64,000 nucleotides of DNA from Cryptomeria japonica (Eukaryota; Streptophyta; Pinopsida; Cupressales; Cupressaceae). Each line of letters opens with the position of its first letter. Within the stretch, counting starts at the first letter, position 1. Positions 23,412-34,489 of the stretch are shown one piece after another. The position numbers and the translations under genes are program-made. Below the pieces are notes generated by a model. It made no database searches and was not told the DNA's origin. It saw only the letters and a list, made by a program, of their open reading frames with translations. The stretch covers positions 543,384,335-543,448,334 of the forward strand of contig NC_081412.1 in NCBI RefSeq assembly GCF_030272615.1, read 5' to 3'.

Positions 23412-24060
23412 AAGAAGGATGCGGGAGGGAGAGGAAGAGAGATCAAATCCAAGACACAATATGACCCTTAGAACTCAATATGACCCCTAACAACATCTAA
23501 GGGGTCATAGGGTGCTATATTATCCCTTAGCACACCATAGGACCTATAACAACACCAAATAGTGTCCTAATGGGTCATAAAACACCATATGACCCTTTAG
23601 AATACCATATGGTGTTGTTATGGGTCATTGGTGTCTCGAGGGGTCATATGGCATCCTATGATCCCTTACGGCACTATATGGTGTTGTTATGGGTCGTATG
23701 ATGTCTAAAGGGGTCATATGGTGTCCTAAGGGGTCAGAGGATACCATATGACCTCTTAGGAAACAATACAAACTCTAATGACACCTAAGGGGTCATATGG
23801 TGGGCTAATAAAATGATATATTAAATTTAAAGTTATGAATAGAACATCATACAATAGACATTGGTAGTTTAGTTTTGATATAGCTAAGTTAGACCATTGT
23901 CAGCATAAGAGAGACTCCAAGCGAACAAACAACGAGGCTTCACTAAAAAGAAAGTGTAAGAGCTTGCCCTAACCCTAAGAATACTGCCTAAGTTCTAAAA
24001 CATATGATGCTATTAAATTTGCAAGGTTATAGGACTGATCTCAATTGTGACTATTGGAAT
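21777..24060. repeat. Higher-order repeat with palindromic minisatellite
   Basis: Three long units. Each holds a purine tract, then many copies of a roughly 20-bp motif (AAGGGGTCATATGGTGTCCT) in both orientations, then a well-kept block of about 235 bp. That block starts at TTAAATTTAAAGTTATGAAT and ends near GACTATAATAATTGC or its variants, found at about 22004-22245, 23004-23250 and 23818-24060. A partial block sits at 22797-22840. The spacing between full blocks is about 1000 and 815 bp. Adjacent motif copies face each other, so single strands could fold into many hairpins. Confidence 0.88.
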
Positions 24061-24523
24061 TACACACTTGATTTATTTCATGGGTATGTACCATTTCAAG
24101 CCGTTTGACAAGTGATGATCATAATATACTACCACTACCATGCATACAACAAACTTTAATTTCTTTAGGTGACAAGCGTTGTGTAACAACATGGGAACTC
24201 TTTCATACCCACCACTATCATTCTCCATGACATCATCTGTGTTACTCTCCCTCTTTCTCTTCCTACCAGTTGTTTCCTTCTAAAAAACATATTGCAGGTA
24301 CTCTGACTCATCATGTTGCTTTGTTGACACTATTTTCTATATTTTATCTGCTCATTAAAAACACATTCGAGAAGAATATTGCTGTAGGTTTTATTTTTTG
24401 TCACAGTAATGCACCTGTGGTTCAATTTCAAACCCTATTCCTCGTATTCAATATACACACATAAATCCATCATTCAATTTTCTTAGGAGAGAATACATGA
24501 TAAAAATCAACGAGGAAGTTGCA
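24061..24523. other. Spacer, no gene seen
   Basis: Ordinary AT-rich sequence with no convincing frame. It directly continues the third conserved block of the repeat and may represent the unrepeated original locus. Confidence 0.4.
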
Positions 24524-24803
24524 GAAAATAAATAAATTCACTTACTTCTATAGAAGTGCAAACATAGTTGCAGTGGGGTATGGAGGGAGGGAGGGAGAGA
24601 AGAAGAGAAAGAGGAATGGGGTATGGAGGAAGGGAGAAGGGGGGAGGGAGAGAGAGAGAGAGAGAGGTATGGAGGAAGGGATAAGGGGAGAGAGGGAGGG
24701 ATGGGGTTTGGAGGAAGGGAGAAGGGGAGAGAGAGAGGGAGAGAGAGGGATGGGGTATGGAGGAAGGGAGAAGGGGAGAGAGGGAGAGAGGGAGAGAGAG
24801 ACC
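24524..24803. repeat. GA-rich tract with copy of the 20.7-kb leader
   Basis: Begins with AATTCACTTACTTCTATAG, as at 20717, then CAGTGGGGTATGGAGGAAGG repeats and purine-only sequence to 24803. TA-rich sequence follows to about 24950. Confidence 0.75.
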
Positions 24804-24829
24804 TTGTATGCGTTTTAGAGGGGGAGACA

Positions 24830-25876
24830 ATACACTTATATGTGTATATATATACTTAATATATTATATATTATTATATACATATATATACAAATATTAT
24901 ATATTATATGTATATACACATATTATATATACAATATCATATTATACAATAGCGCATACGCGCTTCTTACACCATAAGTACCCCGCACACGCTGTTTAAA
25001 CTATAAGTACTCCATAGAGGCTTTTGACTGTTTAGGCTTGGAAATAGGCATGTATAACAAATCTATGGTTTGGAAGTTTGATTTCCCTCCATTTCTCTCA
25101 TTTTTGACATGTTTTATTTTATCAACTTGGTTTATCGGCTTCATCATCATCAGGTTTACACTTCATCAAATGGGTATTTCTAAAATTGCCACCATATTTT
25201 CACCCATCTTCTGAGCTTTCTAACCATATATTTTTTTTTCAATTTCAACAACAATAACATATTATTATTGAATTTCTTTTACCATTGTCTCCATAGTTCT
25301 CATAGACATAGGAGCACCATTGTTTTAATAACTTTTGATATACTTATCAATTTTTTTTTTAAAATTATATATTATTGTAGTGCACTTGATTCTTTACAAT
25401 TTAAAAAAAAAATGTATTTTCGATTTGTTTAATGCAACTTTTGCTTCATGCAAGAACAGGTACCTAATTTTCAAGATGTGCTTGATTGGAAAAATCATTA
25501 AAAAAAAATACTCAACAAAAAATTAAAAAAAAATACACATCTTCTAGTGCTCACTCTTAACTATCTTTCTGCCAAAGGATTTGTCAAAATACTAAATCTA
25601 ACTATGACTTTTTTGATGCGCACGTCAGACACTATGTTATGTTTTTCAGAAAAAATCAAGGTCTATTTTTCATGCGTGAAGGATTTGACCCCCTTAATCT
25701 TATCGAATTTTGAAAAAATTTAGTAGTTTGGAAACTAGATTCAGAGTACTACAATATTTGTTCTTTGATTATCTTCATATCTTGAGTGGATGACTTTCAA
25801 ATTTTGCCTCCCAGTTCAGGTTCACCTAATTTCAGAAAAAAGTGTCCACTTATACCCCCCTTTTTGACCACCATCT
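24830..25876. other. AT-rich region without a recognised gene
   Basis: Contains TA-rich runs (24850-24950), poly-A and poly-T runs, and no frame I can support. It may be the 5' side of the retrotransposon interior that follows, or unrelated flank. The join at CCTACAG before ATGGAAGAG (25903) resembles a splice acceptor, but that is not strong evidence. Confidence 0.35.
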
Positions 25877-27193
25877 TTGTGCACTTACCCTATTATCCTA
25901 CAGATGGAAGAGTTCATACGTTCTTCTAAGATTGATCAAGATGTTGATGATGTACCTAAATTGGATAAAAATGTTCAAGCTGATGTTGTTTATCCAAACA
26001 AAGAAAAGGATGACACTATTATCCAAGGTGTTGATGATATTCAAGATATAATTGATCTATCTGGAGACATCATTGTACCAGATATGTAGCCACCTGAAAT
26101 AATTGTTTTACAAGTTACTTCTATTGAGAAACTGACAAATCAACTAGAAGTGGATATTCCACCTGCAATGGAACAACCTGAGAAACCCCAATCCCCACCG
26201 GTTTCAAGGGATACTTAGAAGGAATCTAATGAAATTTTTGACACACAGACCTTTTAACAGAGAATGGAGAAAGGCCAAGAGAAAGCAATTGTTAAGGTAA
26301 CATCTTCTGAACTGGAAAAAAATTTATTCTTACAATAGACTAATGAAGCTGATGATGACTCATTAGGCATCTCAAGGCCTATAAATGCTGATAATATGAG
26401 TGCATCCGAAATGATGAAGATTGCAAATGTCATGCAATCTAGAGCACATAAGAAGAGACTCGAAGAGAAAAGAATGGAAGCTAAAACTATTCAGAATGCA
26501 ATAGATATTCGATCTAGTCTACCACCAGAAACTTCTACAGGACATTCGACAACCCCTATTAGTAAACTTGGTCAATTGGTTGCTGATGCATCTGACCAAA
26601 TCAAGTCACTTGAAGAAGCACCACAAACTTATGCTGAGAAAAGTTATAGGAAGAAGTATGGAGAGCAGCTTACAAAAGAAATTGATTCAGGAAAACTTGC
26701 TCTATCTTTCAACAAAGATTTAGTAAGAAAATTTATTGAAATGGGAGGAAAATATCTTGCTTCTACTTCTAATGTTTCATTATTTTATTCTCATATCACT
26801 AAAAAATGAACTAAAACAGAGCAAGAGTTAGAAAAGATATGCAATGCATATGTCCCACTTCAAGACTCTATTTTTGCTTTTAGCAAATCTGTGGATGATT
26901 TGCACAACAGGTTGGATACCTATGATCACAAGCAAGCAAAAAGACTATAGTCATTGAAGGAATTGAAGAGTATACTCACATCCCAAGGGGACATACTACA
27001 GAGAGCCTACACAAATGCAAAAGCTATTTTAGCAACTCCAGAAACCTATACACTGGATTCCATGGAAGAGTTTCATACACAGATTATGTCTACACTTGAG
27101 TACACTGAGAACATGCTAGAGACATGGAAACATGCCATATCACAGTTGAAGGGGAACTTTAATGTTATTTTCATGAGACTTGTGTATGCATGA
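25877..27193 (+). pseudogene. Second-ORF-like protein of a pol-less LTR retrotransposon (decayed)
   Basis: One reading frame of about 439 codons, broken by stops near 26088, 26217, 26337, 26807 and 26948. Content: an acidic N-terminal stretch (DQDVDDVPKLDKNVQADVV), a P/E-rich segment, a basic helical segment (MQSRAHKKRLEEKRMEAK), and a long coiled-coil-like C-terminal part (SVDDLHNRLDTYDHKQ; EELHTQIMSTLEYTENML-like). No gag zinc knuckle, protease, RT or integrase is seen. It ends 340 bp before the polypurine tract. The same position and C-terminal style are found in the element at 49.1-55.6 kb. Function unknown; a structural or host-interacting role would be a guess. Confidence 0.55.
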
Positions 27194-27243
27194 ACCTTGA
27201 TTCAATTTTTTCAAGTTTTTGTAAAATATTGTGATACAAACTT

Positions 27244-27344
<101 letters not shown>

Positions 27345-27520
27345 TTTTCTTTTCAATTTGGCATTGTTATCAAAGGGGGAGTAGAAATATGTATGTGTGT
27401 TTTTAAAAAATTTGTATGATGTATGTAGTAAGGGGGAGCATGTGTATATGTGTAGATTTTTTTATGTAAGGACACTTAGCGATATTACTGTAAAATTTTC
27501 TAAGTGTTCCCATCAATGCC

Positions 27521-27530
27521 AAAGGGGGAG
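27521..27530 (+). other. Polypurine tract
   Basis: AAAGGGGGAG directly before ATTGTTGG. The phrase CATCAATGCC before it is identical to that before the tract at 54835. An upstream lookalike, CAAAGGGGGAG near 27373, also has a counterpart in that element. It primes plus-strand synthesis. Confidence 0.85.
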
Positions 27531-27532
27531 AT

Positions 27533-28611
27533 TGTTGGCTTGATGATGATTGTAATGAATTCATCATATGTTGTCATTGATGAAACACATACACACACAT
27601 ATGTTCATATTGTCTACCAGTATAACTTAAGTTGTTTATACTACAACCGGTATATTAGAGGTTTGTATCTAACCGGTACTTGGTAACAACCGGTATATGC
27701 ATGGAGATAGCCAATTGTTATACATAAGTTGACATCAATAAGGAGATCTAGTGGAGACTATCATAGGAGTATCAAGGATAATGGTTTATATGTTTAACTC
27801 CAACCGGTACTGATTGTTCCAAGCGGTATTTCATTGATTGTGTGATGAGTTATCCTTACCAACAATTTTTGGTGGTATTTTTGTGATGTTATGATCACTT
27901 GACTAGATACACTACACCTAGGTAATTATGTTATGATTTCTAGAGGCCGACATGAAATCTAAATGTCTATTTATTGACATCACAATTAATTATTTTATAT
28001 GAGTGAAACTGATATGTTATGTGCGAAGGAAGAAGTGTGAAGTCGCAGAGTATGTTGGTAAATTGGAATTAAGTGCACAAAACATGATCTATCCAAGCAA
28101 GATGTGCTATTACTAGATCACACTACTTGTTGTTTTCTAATCATTGCAATAGTCAAATCCCCTAACTGGGTAGGTTCTAACAAGCTTCATTGTTAAAATC
28201 CTCTAACAAGGTGATCTATTAGTTTGGATTCAAAAATCCTCCATCGAGGTTACTCCTTACAGGGTATTACCTTCTACAGGGTATAGTTTTTAACTAAGCT
28301 TTGTGATCTTTAACAGGATTCACTCCTAGTAGAACATTATTGTAGACCTTAACTGATCAATTATCTATTACTGTAGATAGTTAACTTGTGAGTTCCATCT
28401 CACTGTGGTTTTTACCTATTTGGGTTTTCCACATATAAACACTTGTGTTATGGTGGATGTTTTACTTATTGTGGATGTTGTTTTATCATTTTTGATTGTA
28501 TGCATATTGTTTAACAAACTTGTTAAGTTTATTCACTGGTCAATGTTTAATGTAGTATTTGTTTTGGTGTCACTGATTCACCCCCACTCTCAATGCTTTA
28601 CAAGTCCATCA
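27533..28611 (+). repeat. 3' LTR of the pol-less element
   Basis: Starts TGTTGGCTTG after the polypurine tract. It ends at or near CCATCA at 28611, after CTGATTCACCCCC, a phrase also found near the end of the LTRs at 49.1 and 54.8 kb. LINE 1 resumes at 28612. The ACCGG motif is frequent, as in the LTR at 62.3-64.0 kb. No matching 5' LTR lies in the window, so the right end is inferred and the element is 5' incomplete or rearranged. Confidence 0.65.
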
Positions 28612-29064
28612 GTGGGTAGTGTTGGCTTCTGTGTAGTGGTTGGACTAGATACCTAGGGGGCGCACCACCATGGAAACCAATAGACCAGAGTGATTCCTAG
28701 CCACTCGCCCACACCTGGTCGGCCCAGGATTTCCTTTAGCCACCCCATTCACATTGATTTTGATCTGGCCCATAGGGGGAGGATGCCATATAACATTTTG
28801 TCTGCACTGCTTGGTTTTGTGAACTGGGATGGCAATATTCCAATCAATTTGCCACTGATTAATAGTATCCCAATCCACCTGGAGAGTAGGGATGGGGAAG
28901 TCATTCTTTCTGCTGGGGCATGAATGGAGAAAGTTCTCTTTGATAGCATTGTGAATTCTAGCAGTCACAACAAAAGTAGGAGTTTCCAAGTCCTTGAAGA
29001 CTATTATTTCTATCTTTCCAGATGCCCTAGGCAATATGCGGAAGAGATAAATTCCAGAGAACAC
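28612..29064 (-). pseudogene. LINE 1 RNase H (truncated)
   Basis: Reads KINVNGVAKGNPGPTRCG, the start of a plant LINE RNase H (first catalytic Asp replaced: N-V-N-G instead of N-x-D-G). It continues to VVRPLGI, a stop, and a few matching residues (SNH, E, A) down to about 28612. The lost part corresponds to the region where LINE 3 begins at 57743. Confidence 0.85.
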
Positions 29065-29334
29065 CTAAGGCCTGATTATAAGAGGGGAATTTCCATTCAA
29101 ACTATATTCATTGGGTAGTAATAGGGAAGACCTAGGCAATGTTCTAGATGTTAAGGAAGTGATTCCAGATATCCTTGGCATAGGCAAAATGCAACAACAG
29201 ATGGCCAACATTTTCCTCTACCTCTTTACAAAGAAAGCACCTATTAGAGAGAGGAATACCAATTCTACAAAGATTATCATTGGTAGAGATCTTGCCCTGC
29301 ATAAACAACTAGAAAAAAATGTTAATTTTAGGAA

Positions 29335-29942
29335 TTAAGTGCTTGTTCCAGATACCTGCCCAAAAGGGGTAGGGGAGAAGGATCTAGAGATGAACTTGTA
29401 GGCATCAACAACTTGGAACTTCCCAGAAGACGAGGAGTTCCAGAACACTTCATCCTCCCCTTGAGAGTGGGGGATGTGAATACAATTCAACCAAGGTTGC
29501 ATAGGAATCAGAACATTATTAACAAAAGAGAGGTCTAGCCAGTCTCCATTTCTAATGTAATCAGCCACCCAGGTGCCAATTTTTCTAAGGCATAATTCTT
29601 TGAAGGGGGGAGCCCAAATAGAGTCCAAGAGGGGGCCATCTGTAGTCCACCAGTCCACCAATCATCCCAAAATTTGATTCTGGTACCATCACCTAGCATC
29701 CATCTACAACCATGCAAGATAACTTTGGAGGAACCAATGAAATTGCTCTAGAAATCAAAAACCGCATTGGGAAGATCATAAGTTTCCAAAGTGTTTTGGA
29801 TATTTGGAATGTGGTATTTAAGTTTGAATATATCAGTCCAGTCATTATTCTCTTCAAGACATCTCCATAGCTGCTTGGACATCAGGGCTTTATTGAAGTC
29901 TCTCAAATTTTGGATATCCAGACTTCCCATGGATTTGGGCAA
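29335..29942 (-). pseudogene. LINE 1 post-RT region and zinc-binding linker
   Basis: Contains GSLDIQNLRDFNKALMSKQLWR, then WMLGDGTRIKFWDDWW, both standard in plant LINE ORF2 between RT and the zinc-binding domain, then KFQVVDAYKFIS. Several stops and frame changes occur (for example near 29747 and 29535-29661, where two frames overlap). Confidence 0.85.
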
Positions 29943-29978
29943 GCAAACTTAATTCCAAGCAACAAGGTGTAATCTGTT

Positions 29979-31256
29979 CTAAGATTCAGTTCCGGTCCAT
30001 AAATTTTTTTTATGAATTCTTTCCAATTTATCAGCAATTTTTTCTGGGATTTTGAATAGACTCATAGCATAAATAGGGAGGCTCTGAAGTGAGGCTTTGA
30101 GAAACTGGAGCTTACCAGCTTGGCTTAGCAAGGAGCCTTTCCACCCAACCAACTTGTTCTGGAATTTGTCGATAAGATTTGCCCAAAAAGAGTCAGGAGC
30201 CAGGCCTTGGTAGAGAGGAAGGCCCAGATAGGAATCAGGCAAAGCTCCAACTTTGCAGCCAATAATTGAGGCAATCTTAACTTTCTTATGTTCAGGGGTG
30301 TTAAAGAAGAAGATGGAGCTTTTAGCTAGGCTAATGTTTTGCCCTAAACCATGCTCATATATATTCAGAATATTTTTTAAATTCTTAGCTTCTTTGACCG
30401 AACCTTCCCCCATCAAGAGAGTATCATCGACGAATTGTTGGTGAGAGCATGTGGAGGTCTGAGAGGAGGGCCATAAGCCAGTAATATTATCATTTCTGAC
30501 CTCCCTTTGAATAATTCTATTGAGAGCTTCACTCATTAGAATGAAAAGGAAAGGAGATAGAGGATCCCCTTGTCTTATGCCCCTAGACCCTAAGAAAAAA
30601 ATGGAGGGAGATCCATTAATCAACACAAAGAATTTTCATTTGGATGAAGTTATCTCTGAATCCAAAGGCCTTGAGGATTTGGAGGAGAAAGAACCAATTA
30701 ACTCTATAAAAGGCTTTCAGCAGGTTCAGTTTCAATAGAACACTCGGTTTATTATTGATTGAAAGGGAGTGGATGCTCTCATGAATCACAATAGTAGAAT
30801 CCAGGATCTGCCTCCCAGACATAAACCCATTTTGATGTTTAGAAATTAAAGAGAGGATGAAAATCTTAAGCTTGAGCACAAGAATCTTGGTGAAGATTTT
30901 ATAGATAGAATTGCAAAGGCTAATAGGTCTAAAATCTTGAAAATAATATGCGACGGGTTTCTTAGGGATGAGGAGCAGGAAGGTGGTGTTCAGCTCCTTC
31001 GGGAGAGCGGGATCCAAAATATTCTTGAGCAACAGTGACCACATCAGAGCATATAATCTGCCACAAAATTTGAAAGAAAAAAAAGAGGGAAACCATCAAG
31101 TCCGGGGACCTTGTTACCTTCAAAAGACAAAACCGCATTGCGAACTTCCTCAGGGGAGGGGATTTTGGTAAGCTCCAAGTTCATGTCCTGAGAGATGATG
31201 GAGGGAATCTCCTGCAAGATTTCAAGTTGAGCTAAAGGCTCAAGAGGGTTGTCCAC
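29979..31256 (-). pseudogene. LINE 1 reverse transcriptase (dead)
   Basis: The first half (30616-31256) has KVPGLDGFPLFF, LLLIPKKPVAYYFQDFRPISLCN and HQNGFMSGRQILD. At the first catalytic block it reads LKLNLLKAFYRVNW, with N and Y where D and D are expected (LKLDLSKAYDRVNW in active elements). The second half (29979-30626) has GIRQGDPLSPFLFILMSEAL and QQFVDDTLLMG, with the catalytic pair kept. The loss of the first Asp means no activity even apart from the stops. Confidence 0.9.
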
Positions 31257-31331
31257 AGGAAGGAGCTTAGAGAAAAAAATGATGGCTTCTTGGCAAATCT
31301 CATCATGCTTATCAACCCATCTCTACCCAAT

Positions 31332-32483
31332 CTAAATTTTGTTTATTATGTTAGTAGCCTTGTGATTAAGAGTAGTCATATGAAAGAACTTAGTATTTTT
31401 GTCACCACTTTTAAGCCATAAAGCTCTAGATCTTTGCTTCCAAAATTCTTCTTCTTTGTAGATAATGTCATGTAATTTGGTCAAAATATCAATTTCTTTA
31501 TTCGAGACATTTTTATCAAACCCATAAGCTTGAATATGATTTTGAATCTCTGCAAGATCCAATTTGAGCTTCTCTTTAGCTTTGAAGATGTTTCCTAAAG
31601 TGGATTTGTTCCAACGTTGTATATTAGACTTAACATTGGAGACCTTCTTGGCTATACAAAATATAGTCGTTCCTTGGATATCAATATTCCACCACTCCAA
31701 AATTTTATCTTGGATTTTAGGGGCCACCAGCCACATTTTCTCAAATCTGAAGGGGTACGCCTTTCTGCAAGACAACGGAGAAACTGAGAGGCAGATGGGG
31801 AAGTGATTGAATCCAACATGGGCCAAGGCATTGAGTTTGCAGAAGGCCATATGAAACCAATCATGAGAGATAATACCCCTATCAAGCTTGACCTAAATAA
31901 GATCCTCCCCACTGTGTCTGTTGGACTAGGTGAACTTGGCCCCAACAAGATCAAGATCTAAAAGGTTCAAAGAGTTGATCATATCGGCCAAGTCTTGTTT
32001 GCTATCAATAGAAATAAGTCTACCACTATATTTCTCGAGATTAGAGAGAGGGGTATTGAAATCGCCCAGAAGGATCCATTTTTCATTAGGGAAGAGAGAT
32101 ATAGCAAGGCAAATGGAAGACCATAGAGTTTTCCTAGCTGATCTCCCATTAAGAGCATAGATGTTGGAAATGATCCAGGAGGATCCATCTTTAAGATTAA
32201 AAAATCTAGTAGCAATGTGCTTGGGAGAAGAGAGAACCACCTTACCACATAGCAATCTCGAATTCCAAAGGGTGGCAATACCTCCTAAAGCACCATCAAC
32301 ATCCACACAGTGAACACCCCAATCTCCAAAAATCGCCAGTTTGATTTTTTTGACTTTACTGCCAAGCATTTTCGTTTCTTGGACAAGACAAATATCAGGC
32401 TTGTGATCTTAGACCAAATTAGATAGAAAATCATGCTTATGCAGATGGTTTAATCCCCTTATATTCCATGAGATGACCTCCAT
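31332..32483 (-). pseudogene. LINE 1 AP-type endonuclease and linker
   Basis: Starts MEVISWNIRGLNHLHKHDF (32483), then after a TAG reaches VQETKM, GALGGIATLWNS, ISNIYALNGR, and ILLGDFNTPLSN, the classical endonuclease blocks. The catalytic His region reads VGFNHFPICL rather than SDHFP. The linker to RT (31332-31850) contains FWKQRSRALWLKSGDKNTKFFH, typical of plant LINEs. It nicks target DNA to start insertion. The few bases upstream (32484-32640) read like the end of ORF1, VGLPLQMELREHYQKWGW. Confidence 0.88.
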
Positions 32484-32767
32484 TTTGCATAAGGGGGGGA
32501 TCCCATCCCCATTTCTGGTAATGTTCTCTGAGCTCCATCTGCAACGGCAAACCGACTCTATCTATCTTTGCTAACTGCATTAGATGGTCTCCCCACCCCC
32601 CTTGTTTCCGACCCAGTGTCCGCTCTTTATCTGTTTCTGGTTAAGACCCTCCGAGAAATCGGTGTGATTTGGCCCACGACCCAACTATGTTATAACTATT
32701 TCCAATCACATTTATTATATCATATGAGCACTCCAAAGGTTCATCCCTTTCTCGACTTATTATATCA

Positions 32768-32986
32768 TTATAGAAGAAGACGATCGATTGCATAAGCAAC
32801 CACCCATACTGTATCATATGCAACAAGTGCACGGGCATTTAATTCCAGCCTTTGTATTGTAGGATTCTGTGCTCTAAACCGCTGCTACCATCTTTTAGCA
32901 AATTCATTTATCCTTGGCTGCCCAAGCCTTTCAAAAAGCTGTGAAGTCCATCGAACTGGTGTAGATATAGAGCCGGCCACTATAAC
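32768..32986 (-). pseudogene. GLR gene fragment (ligand-binding N-terminal domain, 3' piece)
   Basis: Reads QRFRAQNPTIQRLELNARAL and VAYDTVWVVAYAID, matching the plant glutamate-receptor-like pattern 'RFxxxNPxxxxxELNxxALxAYDTVWxxAxAID'. One stop precedes QRF. It belongs, by position in the protein, after the fragment at 33587-34040, although that one is on the opposite strand. LINE 1 begins about 90 bp further on. A neighbouring stretch, 33124-33315 (-), may hold another piece (GYIDADKNGVA) but is too weak to call. Confidence 0.7.
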
Positions 32987-33525
32987 CTTCTTACAATTAT
33001 TTGACTACACACGATGATAGATTCTTTGTTAAACACCCTTCGGCACCTGCATTTGCACCTAATCATCTCACTTCCATATACAATTATACCATATTCATAT
33101 ATGAATAAGTTATTGTTCATTAGTCACCTGTGAAATCCGATGCAGAGAGACATGATAGCGATGGAAATGCAGACTTTTATGTGAGTAGAGACGTATGAAG
33201 TGTGATCCACACACAGTTGTTGCAAGGTAAGATCTTGTAGCCACTCCATTCTTATCTGCATCGATATAACCTTCTCTGGGTAGAGGCAAGATTTGAAACA
33301 GTGAATAGAAATCATAAGAGGGAAGGTCTATGCAATAAACCTAAACTTCTGGCATCAATGTTGGCAGAAGTATTAGTCCCTAGTGCTGCTTTTCAATGTT
33401 GGGCGGGAGAGATTCAAAATTGAAATTCAAACTTAACCATGGCAGTCACTGTCACCGTGGAGAGTGTGGAGAGTCCCGATAGTAAGAAGAGAACCCGTGA
33501 AAACAAAACAAAAAACGGAAGGTTA

Positions 33526-33586
33526 GGAAGGGCCCACATTGCCACCTAAGCAGTCAAAGCTTAGTGTGTGCTCTTTAAGCCAGCCC
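33526..33586. repeat. Terminal inverted repeat of a MULE-like element, end 1
   Basis: Read inwards (on the - strand): GGGCTGGCTTAAAG, then CACACACTAAGC, TTGAC and GCTTAG, then ATGTGGGCCC. The end at 37222-37285 reads inwards GGCCACCCTTAAAT, CACACACTAAGC, TTGAC, GCTTAG, ATGTGGGGCCC. The outer ends are exactly adjacent to 9-bp duplications at 33587 and 37286. The 9-bp TSD fits Mutator-like elements. Confidence 0.65.
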
Positions 33587-34040
33587 ATGTGGCACTTGTG
33601 TATGATGATATGGGGACGGGCCATCCCCGCCATAAGCGATGCCTTGCGAGATGTGGAGGCAAAAATTGCTTTGAAAGCTGCAGTGCCTCCCCAGGCCAAC
33701 GTCTCTTCAATGAGAAAGCTTCCTTGAGGATTAGCTGATGGGACTGGAGTCGCGAGTATTCATCGTGCATATGCATGATGATTTAGCTTTAATACTATTT
33801 TCGGAGGCGTCCAAATTAGGAATGATAGGCAGTGATTATGTATGGATCATTACCGATGCATGTGCCAACCTAATGGACTGGTTCAATGCTACTTCTCTCC
33901 TTTCTATGAGCGGTGTTGTGGGAATCAGAAGAACACTCCAGCAAACCGACCAGAGGATATAGCTGATAGCATTTTGAAAGATTTATCGTTAGAGATAAAG
34001 TTTTACAAAGAATGTGAAAGGAAAGTGTATAAACCCTAAC
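33587..34040 (+). pseudogene. GLR gene fragment (N-terminal domain, middle piece)
   Basis: Begins with the 9-bp duplication ATGTGGCAC, reading VALVYDDMG, then (frameshift) IPAISDALRDVEAKIALKAA and PPQANVSSMRKL, then (frameshift) LMGLESRVFIVHMHDD, LALILFSEASKLGMIGSDY, VWIITDA and MSGVVGIRRT. This order is that of the ANF-receptor domain of plant glutamate-receptor-like channels, where 'SRVFVVHM' and 'GYVWIxTD' are hallmarks. At least two frameshifts and terminal stops make it dead. It continues, in protein order, the piece ending at 37286 on the other strand. Confidence 0.75.
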
Positions 34041-34455
34041 AAAATAATGTATAGTTAGATATTACAGTATATAATATTTCTATGTTAGAGCTAAAATATG
34101 TATGATTTTAAAACCCTAAGTTTTAAGTAAGGGTGGGTATATTGGATATTTGATAACTAGGCAAATTGATCGTCAATCTTAGAAGAAGGATAAGTTAACA
34201 TTATATGGAAATAATATAAAAAAAATGTTAAAATCAAAGATAAATGTAGATCGAAGAAGCTAATTGTCATTTCAAGGTTAGGTAAGTTTGTGAATTTAAA
34301 AAATTAATAAAATTGAAAAATAGGGATCATTCACTAATTAGGTAAATAGACACAGTTAAGTAAAAATTTAAGCTAACCATTAAATTTTGTGCAACAGTGG
34401 TAACCATGAGAGTGACATGAAAAAACTAAAAGGGAAATAGAACTTTTCATCAAAA

Positions 34456-34489
34456 GTCAAGCTTAGTGTGTACTCTTTAAGGATGGTCT
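34456..34489. repeat. Third copy of the MULE-like terminal repeat
   Basis: AAGTCAAGCTTAGTGTGT, then ACTCTTTAAGGATGG, faces the same way as the other two copies. Sequence before it (AACCAT, CAGTGGTAACCATG, GAGAGTG) also resembles that before 33526. No flanking duplication could be found, so it may be the end of a second or rearranged copy. Confidence 0.5.

Larger units (their letters stand above)
28612..32680 (-). mobile_element. LINE 1, non-LTR retrotransposon (decayed, 3' part lost)
   Basis: Order on the - strand: a remnant of ORF1's end, endonuclease, reverse transcriptase, zinc-binding region, RNase H. That is the layout of plant L1-type elements with RNase H. It stops at 28612 in the middle of RNase H, where the LTR at 27533-28611 begins, so the LTR element probably landed in it. 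The 5' limit near 32680 is uncertain; GLR-derived sequence starts at about 32768. Confidence 0.88.

Noticed and set aside
22400-23800. Short motif repeated at intervals, considered as CRISPR or telomere-like
   Set aside because: Motif occurs in both orientations with no unique equal-length spacers and does not match plant telomere units.
28405-28656. 83-codon open frame with hydrophobic residues, possible membrane protein
   Set aside because: It runs across the LTR end into LINE 1, so it cannot be an ancestral gene.
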